A stretch of 64,000 bases of DNA from assembly GCA_913061345.1 (NCBI GenBank), contig CAJXTZ010000003.1, positions 1 to 64,000 of the forward strand, in the 5' to 3' direction. The notes beneath the pieces are model-generated. The model was not told the origin of the DNA and searched no databases. It worked only from the letters and a program-made list of their open reading frames with translations. Shown here in pieces: positions 20,223-27,230 of the stretch (the stretch's first letter is position 1; each line of letters starts with the position of its first letter). The position numbers and the translations under genes were made by a program. The stretch is from an uncultured Erythrobacter sp. (GTDB lineage: Bacteria > Pseudomonadota > Alphaproteobacteria > Sphingomonadales > Sphingomonadaceae).

Positions 20223-22147
20223 TATTCAGCGGCTTCCTGGTTCTGGCTGGCAAGGATGCCTGCCAGTTCCTCGACGGTATCACGCAGAGTGGTCAGCGGT
20301 TCGAGAGCACCTGCGAGCTGTGCCACACCATCGCCCAGTGCTTGGTCGATCTGACCAACCCGCTCGTTGAGGTTCGAAGCGTGGTTTCCGGCCGCATCGG
20401 AGATTTTGTCGATGGCGTCTCCAAGCGCACGGTCCACGTCCTCGAAACGGGCACGATATTCCGACCACGCCGACGAAGCGGCCGAAGCAGTGTCATTGAG
20501 AGCTGCCGCGAGCTGACGCATTTCATCGCGGGCGCTCTCCGACGAATCTGCATTCTTCGAGACGATCGATTCCACCGACTTGACTGCCTCGGCGATCGAA
20601 ACCGCCGACTGGCGAACCGGCGCAGTCGCAGCTTCGACATCATTAGCGACCGTTCCGAAGGCTGTAGCAAGATCGTTCGAGCGAGCCGCCACTTGCTCGA
20701 TTGCCCGCGTATGATCGCCAATCGCGCTTTGCGCGCTCGAAAGATGATCTGCGGATGTCGATATGGCGTTGCCAGCATCTTTCATGCTGCCGACCAGCGG
20801 GGCTCCAGTCTTATTGAATCTCTCGACAAATTCCGAGAACGACTTCTCCATCGCCTCTTGACCGATTCGGGCCGCATCATTCGCCGCCCGCGCCGAAGCT
20901 TCGCCCATCTGGCTTGCCGCCGACGCAAGGCCGGACTTCATGTCATCAAGCGTGTTGCCGAGATTGCTCAGCAATTCATCCATCCGCTGCCGCGCCAATT
21001 CACTTGCCTGCTCGTTTTCTTCACGCATGCGATCGGCCACGACCCCAAAATTGCGATTAAGCTCCCCGAAAGCGGAGCGCATTTCTTCGGATGCCTGGCC
21101 GAAGCGTTTAACCGCCTCTTCTATCTGACGGTCGGCCTCGCCAGTCTGCTTTTCGAGGCGCTCCGACATGGCGGCCATGGAAGCAGTCATTGCTCCAATA
21201 GCGTCTGCCAGTCCGGCCATCTCTGCACCGGCGCCGGTAGCAATTGCGTCGCGAACAGCTTCACCGCCCCCGCCGCTTATCTTGTCGATTCCCTGCTGAA
21301 TCGATCCCAGATGCGTGATCATAGGCGCCATCTGCTTTTCTAAAGCTCCGTCAAGCGCCGCAGCTAGCTGCTCGGAGAACGTGCGAAGCGCCGGGGTTTG
21401 CTCTTTGAGCTGCTCAAGTTGATCGCTCGCAATCCGCTGGGGAGGTAAATAGGCCATGCCATGCTCGAGCTTGTCGCACAGCATCGAGAGACCATCATTG
21501 ATCCGCTTGCCGAACCGGTAGTCGTATGACCGCAAGACGATCGAGGCCACGATGCCGCCGACCGAAGCCCAGAATTTGGCTCCGGCGACTTTCATGAGAC
21601 TGTTAAGCTTGTCCTGCATTGCGGCAGTGTCGCCGCTGAAATCGAGGGTGGAGAGCGCAGCGATGATGCCAAGGAAAGTGATCAGCAGTCCAATGGCGAT
21701 AAAGATGTTCGCAAACCAGTTCAGCCCGCGATGACGGTCGCCGAGGTTGACGAAGAAGTGTTCAGGTCGGGCAGAGTTCTGAAGAACCTCGGCCGACGGA
21801 TCGACGATAGTCTCGCGGTATTCTTCCCAGGTTCTGCGAAGGGGAAGCGCCTCGGAATTTTCTGCCTCCATCATTTGTGCATCGATGTCATTGAAGCGGC
21901 GCGCGAATTGGAGCCGTGCTTCATCGACATCGGCCGTGCTGCCGCCGGTTATCTCATCAAGCAGCCGAACGCGGGCGTCGATCGCGACCGCAAGTGGCGT
22001 GTGGTATTCGCGCCTGTAGCGATACGCGATCGCAAATGCGGTTCCGATCAGCACAATTGCGAGAAACGCCGCCATCGCATCGCCGATGAGCGGAATTTCT
22101 GTGAAAAAGTATATAAGCCCGTGCCCGAGCCATTCGGTAATTTCCAC
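20222..22147 (-). CDS. zorA: Zorya ZorA: MotA/ExbB/TolQ-like motor subunit with long tail
   Basis: ZorA forms the pentameric ring of the Zorya ion-driven motor and carries a long cytoplasmic tail thought to relay the signal to ZorC and ZorD. The 641-residue protein has membrane segments at about 24-42, 141-166 (ANIFIAIGLLITFLGIIAAL) and 189-205 (FWASVGGIVASIVLRSY), matching a MotA-type core. A coiled-coil-rich tail of more than 400 residues follows, full of Ala, Glu, Asp and Ser heptads, as in type I ZorA. The start is GTG at 22,147, with AGGGGG upstream. It is the first Zorya gene and follows a small putative DNA-binding gene on the same strand by 177 bases. Confidence 0.92.
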   Translation of the reverse strand: MEITEWLGHGLIYFFTEIPLIGDAMAAFLAIVLIGTAFAIAYRYRREYHTPLAVAIDARVRLLDEITGGSTADVDEARLQFARRFNDIDAQMMEAENSEALPLRRTWEEYRETIVDPSAEVLQNSARPEHFFVNLGDRHRGLNWFANIFIAIGLLITFLGIIAALSTLDFSGDTAAMQDKLNSLMKVAGAKFWASVGGIVASIVLRSYDYRFGKRINDGLSMLCDKLEHGMAYLPPQRIASDQLEQLKEQTPALRTFSEQLAAALDGALEKQMAPMITHLGSIQQGIDKISGGGGEAVRDAIATGAGAEMAGLADAIGAMTASMAAMSERLEKQTGEADRQIEEAVKRFGQASEEMRSAFGELNRNFGVVADRMREENEQASELARQRMDELLSNLGNTLDDMKSGLASAASQMGEASARAANDAARIGQEAMEKSFSEFVERFNKTGAPLVGSMKDAGNAISTSADHLSSAQSAIGDHTRAIEQVAARSNDLATAFGTVANDVEAATAPVRQSAVSIAEAVKSVESIVSKNADSSESARDEMRQLAAALNDTASAASSAWSEYRARFEDVDRALGDAIDKISDAAGNHASNLNERVGQIDQALGDGVAQLAGALEPLTTLRDTVEELAGILASQNQEAAE

Positions 22148-22324
22148 GCAGACCCCCTAAAGCCCTATTCCTGTTGGGCTCCTGCGTTCCATTGCGGAAG
22201 CAGAACTGACTTGCTGACAACAAGAGATAGAGGAACCCATTCCGCGACCTACGGTATCGAGCCGTGATGCCCACGCCAAGAGAAGTTCCGCTTAAACCAT
22301 GAGAAATTCGTGATTATCAGAACA

Positions 22325-22507
22325 CTATTGGAGAGGGCCTACCGATTTGAGATAATTCTCAACCTTCTCGATAGTCCTCCTGCGCGGCCTGCGCCCTGCT
22401 CTCAAGTCAAGCACGAAGCGGGGATCTCCCACCGCTCGCCGGCCAAAGCGCGTCGCCGACATGTGCGATTCCTTTAGATGACGCTCTATCCTATCCAACA
22501 ATTTCAT
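22325..22507 (-). CDS. Small basic putative DNA-binding regulator
   Basis: This 60-residue, strongly basic protein begins MKLLDRIERHLKESHMSATR and contains FGRRAVGDPRFVLDLRAGRR. I recognise the pattern (short N-terminal helix, S-A-T-R-F-G-R, D-P-R-F-V, L-R-x-G-R) from small sphingomonad proteins that look like truncated helix-turn-helix regulators, but their function is not known to me. GAGGAAGG lies just upstream of the ATG. It is the first gene on the strand leading into zorA, 177 bases ahead, and is divergent from the S24 repressor, so it may co-regulate the Zorya-Druantia operon. It is probably too short to be an enzyme. Confidence 0.7.
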   Translation of the reverse strand: MKLLDRIERHLKESHMSATRFGRRAVGDPRFVLDLRAGRRPRRRTIEKVENYLKSVGPLQ

Positions 22508-22619
22508 GGCCTTCCTCGACTCACTGAACTCTTGCGTTCTTGTTTCGTTCTTAGTAGGAAGGTTCCGGCGAGTCTAGGAGATTTCCTTTTCCCCCAAGAC
22601 CGTCAGAAGGAACCAGGCA
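22508..22619. promoter_or_regulatory. Divergent promoter region with SOS-box-like site GTTC-N7-GTTC
   Basis: This 112-base region separates the small regulator (minus) from the S24 repressor (plus). It contains GTTC at 22,536-22,539 and GTTC at 22,547-22,550 with exactly seven bases between, the known alphaproteobacterial LexA box (GTTC-N7-GTTC). A GAAC at 22,526-22,529 also forms an inverted pair with the first GTTC (six-base spacer), so a dimeric S24 repressor could bind the same stretch. The S24 gene has AGAAGGA ahead of its ATG. No promoter elements can be assigned with confidence. Confidence 0.55.
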
Positions 22620-23255
22620 ATGGAACATGTCAGAGAGGAGCTCGATCGGCTGATCCAGCAGCGACGGCTCGGATATTCCTCGATTTCGCGGTTGATCGGA
22701 CGCAATTCGTCCTACATCCAGCAATTCATAAAACGCGGATCCCCGCGCAAACTGGATGATGGTGACCGGCGCACACTCGCCAGCTTTTTCGGGGTCGACG
22801 AGCAGGTCCTGGGCGGCCCACCCACCCCGATGCGCGACGGGTTGGTCGAAATTCCGGTACTCAATGTCGATGCATCGGCAGGTTTCGGAGCGATTGCCGA
22901 GAGTGAGAGCGCGCATACCCGTTTCGGGTTCGACGAACGCTGGCTCGCCGGGCTGACCCGGGCGAAGAGCGCCAGTCTCTCGATCATCCATGTTCGGGGC
23001 GATTCCATGGAACCGACGCTCAGCGATGATGACGAAGTGCTGGTCGATGCGTCGGACGAGGGCTCACGGCTGCGGGATGGCATTTACGTGCTGCGCGCTG
23101 ACGATGCGCTGGTGGTCAAGCGCGTGACCCTCAAGCCTGGCGGTCGCAAGATCACCATCAGCAGCGACAATTCGGCCTATCCTAGCTGGGACGATGTCGA
23201 CAGGTCCGAGATTCAGATCGTGGGGCGGGTCATCTGGTTTGGACGCGCGGTCTAA
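22620..23255 (+). CDS. S24/LexA-family transcriptional repressor
   Basis: This is a 211-residue repressor with an N-terminal DNA-binding region (about 1-65; SSISRLIGRNSSYIQQFIKR looks like a helix-turn-helix) and a C-terminal S24 peptidase domain. The self-cleavage serine is in GDSMEPTL and the general-base lysine in VVKRVTLKPG. Such proteins repress until RecA-ssDNA or another signal triggers autocleavage. The ATG at 22,620 follows AGAAGGA by a normal distance. It is transcribed away from the small regulator and the Zorya-Druantia operon and shares a promoter region containing a LexA-like box. It could instead be a general element repressor controlling excision and transfer. Confidence 0.88.
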   Translation: MEHVREELDRLIQQRRLGYSSISRLIGRNSSYIQQFIKRGSPRKLDDGDRRTLASFFGVDEQVLGGPPTPMRDGLVEIPVLNVDASAGFGAIAESESAHTRFGFDERWLAGLTRAKSASLSIIHVRGDSMEPTLSDDDEVLVDASDEGSRLRDGIYVLRADDALVVKRVTLKPGGRKITISSDNSAYPSWDDVDRSEIQIVGRVIWFGRAV

Positions 23256-23260
23256 TCCCT

Positions 23261-23277
23261 GGCCGGTCAGAAACCGG
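23261..23277. terminator. Short hairpin between convergent S24 and HNH genes
   Basis: GCCGGT (23,261-23,266) pairs with ACCGGC (23,272-23,277) around a five-base loop. It lies 6 bases after the S24 repressor stop and overlaps the stop of the HNH gene on the other strand. There is no clear T-run on either side, so it is only a weak candidate for a bidirectional terminator. Confidence 0.3.
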
Positions 23278-24241
23278 CAAAGCGCGCGCGATGCTTCGCC
23301 ACAAAATCGGGGCGGGGATGATCCCGTGGATCGGCCGGCAGTCTGATCCGCTTTCCTGAAGGTGGAAACAGCGTCAACAGTTCGGACGGCACCTTGTTGT
23401 GCGATACGAGCAGGCAGAGGTTATCGTCGAAACTGATAAGGTGGCGATCAAATAGCCAATGGGCTGTTGCTGAGAGCGCCACGCCGTTGGGCACCACATC
23501 GGGCCCGCCATTGGCGACAGACCAGATATGGGCCGCCTGTGCTTCCGCTTTTCCGCCGCCATTGATGATCCGCAAACCTGTAACGGCGCAAGTGCTCTCA
23601 TAGGCGTCGAGCACCTGATTTCTGAAAGCGGCCGATCGGATCTTCTTGTTTACCAGAACCTGCTCGATCCGGCGTTCGCCGAATTCCTCGGCCAGCAGCC
23701 CAGCGGTGACATCGTCGATGTACCGCTCATCGAGCTCGAGTCTGATCCGATTCTCCGGGTCCAGCGTCTCGCTCAGCCCGTGATTGACGATGGCGACGAA
23801 ATCGTCGCCATCTAGCGTTCTCACCGATTTGCCGCGCAGCGTCCTTCCGGCATCACCCGGACGTGCCATTTCGCGCAGAAAACGCTCGGCAAAGCGTCCG
23901 TCCTTGTCACGATAGGAAACCGCATCATCGAATGGCAAATAGTCTCTGACGCGCGCATAATAGTGGGTCGGATCGGCTTCGTCGGCATCGATCCGTTCAA
24001 CGAAGGCTGTCGCAATATAGGCCATCCGGCCGCCGGAGACGCGGGTCTCGCGGTAGAGTATCCAATCGTTCTCAAGGCGCCTGGCTTCGGACAGATATTG
24101 CGACGGGAAATGGTACCGCTCGGTGATGAGGTCGTCGTAGCGCGAATTGCCGCTGATCTCGAACACACCCTTCACCGACAATACTCCGCATTTCTCATTT
24201 GAAAGCATCGTGCCTGGTAACAGTAAATCCGTCCAGGCCAT
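23267..24241 (-). CDS. HNH endonuclease-family protein
   Basis: The 324-residue protein ends in an HNH nuclease domain: CAVTGLRI (zinc/beta-hairpin part), AQAAHIWSVANGGPDVVPNG (with the active-site His) and ALSATAHWLFDRHLI. The layout matches HNH_2-type domains of putative restriction endonucleases. The first 200 residues contain a RYHFPSQYLSEARRLENDWILYRE segment (not otherwise recognised) that may be a DNA- or modification-sensing module. It begins 6 bases after the relaxase stop on the same strand, so it is probably the last gene of the transfer operon. It could be a defence nuclease against modified DNA or a cargo gene. Confidence 0.75.
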   Translation of the reverse strand: MAWTDLLLPGTMLSNEKCGVLSVKGVFEISGNSRYDDLITERYHFPSQYLSEARRLENDWILYRETRVSGGRMAYIATAFVERIDADEADPTHYYARVRDYLPFDDAVSYRDKDGRFAERFLREMARPGDAGRTLRGKSVRTLDGDDFVAIVNHGLSETLDPENRIRLELDERYIDDVTAGLLAEEFGERRIEQVLVNKKIRSAAFRNQVLDAYESTCAVTGLRIINGGGKAEAQAAHIWSVANGGPDVVPNGVALSATAHWLFDRHLISFDDNLCLLVSHNKVPSELLTLFPPSGKRIRLPADPRDHPRPDFVAKHRARFAGF

Positions 24242-24247
24242 CGGCCG

Positions 24248-27172
24248 TCAAATGCCGATTTCAAAGGGCTTTACTCTTTCCTTCACGAGCTCCGGTGTAT
24301 CCTTGGCAGGCGAAGCGCTCTCATTGGCCTTGCCTTGCGCAAGTCCTTTGGCAGCCGCGATCTTGAGGCGCTGCGTCACCTCGAGAGCCGAAGACTTTTC
24401 TCCGCTGTTGGCCTTGATGGCCCGGCCGAGCTTCTCGGCACTGTCAGCGACCAGCGTAAGACCGTCGCGAAGCCTGGTGACGGTTACGAGGAAGGTTTGT
24501 CGGTTGGCGAGATTGCGCTCGCGGCTGTCCATCACTGCAATACCCCGATCCGAAGTCAGTCCCTGCGCCATGTGTGCGTTCAGGGCGTAGGCCAGGTCGA
24601 GGTGCTTCAACATGGGGTCGAGGCGCGACAAGCGAAGTGCATTGCCTGCCGAGGTTTCGACTGTAACGCCCTTGGTATCCACCGCGACGATCCTGGCCTG
24701 GTCGGCATTGAAGAGAGCGCGCTTGTGATCATTGTCGGTCCAGCGGATCTTGTCGCCCTCAAAAACCTCCAGCGATTTAAGCTCGAAGAGCGAAAATCGG
24801 TCATCACTCGCACCTGGTCTCAGTCGCGAAGGGCTGAATCTATGCTGCCGTCCCTTCCTGTCTTCGAGCATCACGCGCTTTTTTGCGTGGTCGATGGATT
24901 TCACAGTGTAATCGCCTTTGGAAAGCTTCTGGCTGCTGTCGCGCGAACGGACATTCAGAACCATGCCTGCCCGATATGTGCCTATGTACCGAAGCTCCTC
25001 CCGCGTGGCATTGACCCGGGAGTGAACGGTCAGTTTCGCGGCACGCGATCCAAGCTCACCGTTCGCCTTCAGTCCCTGCTGCACCGCCTCATTGACCGCA
25101 GAGCGCAATACGCGTCCGGATGCATAGATCGAAGTCCTTTCGCGCTCCGCAGGACTGAGAGAAAGCCATTGTTCGGCGGCAACGATGGCGCTGTCGCCTT
25201 TGGCCTCAACTGTCGCTGGTTCGAGCGCCTTCAGGGCGTCGTCGATACGGCCTTCCTGAGCCGCTGCTTGGGCGCGCCGCAAGACCGGGTCGCGGCCGCG
25301 CAGGTTGACCTCCATATTTGCCCGCTCGATGCCCGCCTGCTGCACCAGTGCAAACGGCTTGCCGGCGTCGACCGCGCCAAGTTGCTGCCGGTCGCCAACG
25401 AGCACCAGCCTTTTGACTTCGGCGAGGTTTGCGAGGCGGATCAGCTTTGCCTTGTCGTCATTAGAGACCATCGAGGCTTCATCGAGGACAAGGATATGGT
25501 CACCGAGTGCGCTCTTCGCCTCGCGGACCAAGGCTGTGTTGCCAGGCTCTTTCAACAGGCGGCCCCATTGCGACAGGAAGCGGGCTATGGTCATCGAACG
25601 GATGCCAGTATCGCGTTCGAGCATCTGGACAAGCGTGTTCTGCACGGCGAGGCCCAGCACTTGCTTGCCTTCCTCGCGTAGAAGCTGTGCAACCGGCTTC
25701 ATCACGCTGCTCTTCCCGGCACCTGCAACGCCCTGGATCGCGACGATCCGGTCGCGCGATGAGAGCACAAGGCTGGCCGCCTCTTCCTGACCCGGATTGA
25801 GCGTGATTCCGTGATTGATCGCTGACACCGCCTGAACGCGCGAACCGGCGTCCTCGCGTTCGAGGATTGGCGCTACAGCGCTGCGCCCCTGGTCGACACC
25901 GGCAAGGATCACACCTTCAAGCTGCAAAGCCTCCTTGCTTGCAAGCCAGTCGGCATGCGCACCGGTCCCCCGCACCAGCGCGCCCGTTCGCACCAGTGCA
26001 TTCACCTGCCTTTCGACCCGGTCCACTGTCGTTGGCAGCCCGAAATCCAGTGCTGCTTTGAGCAATCCGTCGCGTGGGAAAGCTGCCTCCCGCTGCGAGA
26101 GGTGTCGCACCGCGGAAGCAACAGCCTGCGCAGCCGCGATGGTAGGCGCATCTTGCTTGAGCACGTGGGCAGGGATCAGCGGGTCTGCCGGATCGCCTTT
26201 AATCCGCCGCGCAAACTCTCTCAGTTTTGTCATCCCACGCTGAATGAAGCTGCCCTGTTTTGAGCTGGTGTTGGCGGCTGCGGCGGCACGCATGTGAGAT
26301 GCTGCGATCATGGCTTGCAGATCGAGCCCGACCTCTCCTGCGCTTTGCTGCCACTGCTCGAGGAGGCCTTCGCGGTCCCTCACAGGTGCCTTGCTTTTCC
26401 TTGTATCAAGCACGGCAATGTCACGCGCTTTCGGAGAATTCTCGCCAAGTTGCCGGACCGCGTTGAGGACCTCTTCGCGGCGCGAAGAGAACGCCATGAC
26501 CTGCTCGCGTGTGATAGCTGCGACTTCAAAATTTCCGTGCTTGCCCGCGGGACCAGCGGCATATCCCATTGTCTCGACCGCCATGCGAAAGCGGGCCATG
26601 GTCATCGAGTTAAGGAGAGTGTTGAAAGACCAAAGTTTGTCGTTGCGCAGTGCCCGCCACTTGCCGTCGGGCCCTTGCGTAGCGTTGGCGACAACCGCGT
26701 GGAAATGCAGATTGGGTTCCTGGTTGCGATTGGTATCGTGCTGGAAGAGACCAATTGTGAGGTTGTCAGTCGGGACCTTTCCGTAACCTTCCTTACTGCC
26801 CATCCGGGTCTGCGCCGCGTTTGTTTCGGCCCAACGCAACGTCTCGGTCACTGCCTCGCGATATGCTTCGATTATCCGCTTATCGCCGCCAACGAGCGCG
26901 AGGAGCGACCAGCTCTTAGGAAGAGAAAAAGTCAGGTCGGTACCGGGCCTGTGGGACTGCCCGGCGTTGCCGACCTGGATGCTGCCGGGCAGTTCTCCGC
27001 GCAGTAGAGCATCGAACTGTTCGGTACTGACGCGGCCGCTAAGACCGAGCCGTTCCGCACCTTTGCCGACCCAGGTTCCGGAGCGATCGGCATCTACACC
27101 GGTGTAGTAATTGTCGGCGGCAAAATAGCTTGCTGCAGCCGAGGGGGAGCGCACATTGGCAACGGAAAGCAT
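24248..27172 (-). CDS. MobF-family conjugative relaxase-helicase (TraI/TrwC type)
   Basis: This protein nicks the transfer origin, stays covalently bound to the strand and unwinds it for transfer. The 974 residues begin with a TrwC-type relaxase domain: candidate catalytic tyrosines at Y16, Y22 and Y23 (AASYFAADNYYTG), and the HUH metal site in FQHDTNRNQEPNLHFHAVV (about 143-161). A RecD-like superfamily 1 helicase follows, with Walker A GVAGAGKSS (481-489) and Walker B LVLDEASMVS (about 556). The GAGGAA upstream of the ATG supports the start. It is shorter than F TraI (1,756) and close to R388 TrwC (966). The helicase is followed by a divergent C-terminal tail. It sits in one operon with the coupling protein. 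Confidence 0.94.
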   Translation of the reverse strand: MLSVANVRSPSAAASYFAADNYYTGVDADRSGTWVGKGAERLGLSGRVSTEQFDALLRGELPGSIQVGNAGQSHRPGTDLTFSLPKSWSLLALVGGDKRIIEAYREAVTETLRWAETNAAQTRMGSKEGYGKVPTDNLTIGLFQHDTNRNQEPNLHFHAVVANATQGPDGKWRALRNDKLWSFNTLLNSMTMARFRMAVETMGYAAGPAGKHGNFEVAAITREQVMAFSSRREEVLNAVRQLGENSPKARDIAVLDTRKSKAPVRDREGLLEQWQQSAGEVGLDLQAMIAASHMRAAAAANTSSKQGSFIQRGMTKLREFARRIKGDPADPLIPAHVLKQDAPTIAAAQAVASAVRHLSQREAAFPRDGLLKAALDFGLPTTVDRVERQVNALVRTGALVRGTGAHADWLASKEALQLEGVILAGVDQGRSAVAPILEREDAGSRVQAVSAINHGITLNPGQEEAASLVLSSRDRIVAIQGVAGAGKSSVMKPVAQLLREEGKQVLGLAVQNTLVQMLERDTGIRSMTIARFLSQWGRLLKEPGNTALVREAKSALGDHILVLDEASMVSNDDKAKLIRLANLAEVKRLVLVGDRQQLGAVDAGKPFALVQQAGIERANMEVNLRGRDPVLRRAQAAAQEGRIDDALKALEPATVEAKGDSAIVAAEQWLSLSPAERERTSIYASGRVLRSAVNEAVQQGLKANGELGSRAAKLTVHSRVNATREELRYIGTYRAGMVLNVRSRDSSQKLSKGDYTVKSIDHAKKRVMLEDRKGRQHRFSPSRLRPGASDDRFSLFELKSLEVFEGDKIRWTDNDHKRALFNADQARIVAVDTKGVTVETSAGNALRLSRLDPMLKHLDLAYALNAHMAQGLTSDRGIAVMDSRERNLANRQTFLVTVTRLRDGLTLVADSAEKLGRAIKANSGEKSSALEVTQRLKIAAAKGLAQGKANESASPAKDTPELVKERVKPFEIGI

Positions 27173-27230
27173 CGTGTCTGTTCCTCGTCACGGCTCCCCT
27201 TAAGCCGGCAATCCCTCCTCTCTTTGCACT

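Noticed and set aside
20222..22147. ExbB/TolQ transport or flagellar motor subunit
   Set aside because: The long coiled-coil tail and the following OmpA-like, ZorC-like and SNF2 genes fit Zorya; no tonB, tolA or flagellar gene is nearby.
24335..25681. 448-codon plus-strand frame opposite the relaxase
   Set aside because: Shadow frame in GC-rich coding DNA; the minus strand carries the Walker and HUH motifs.
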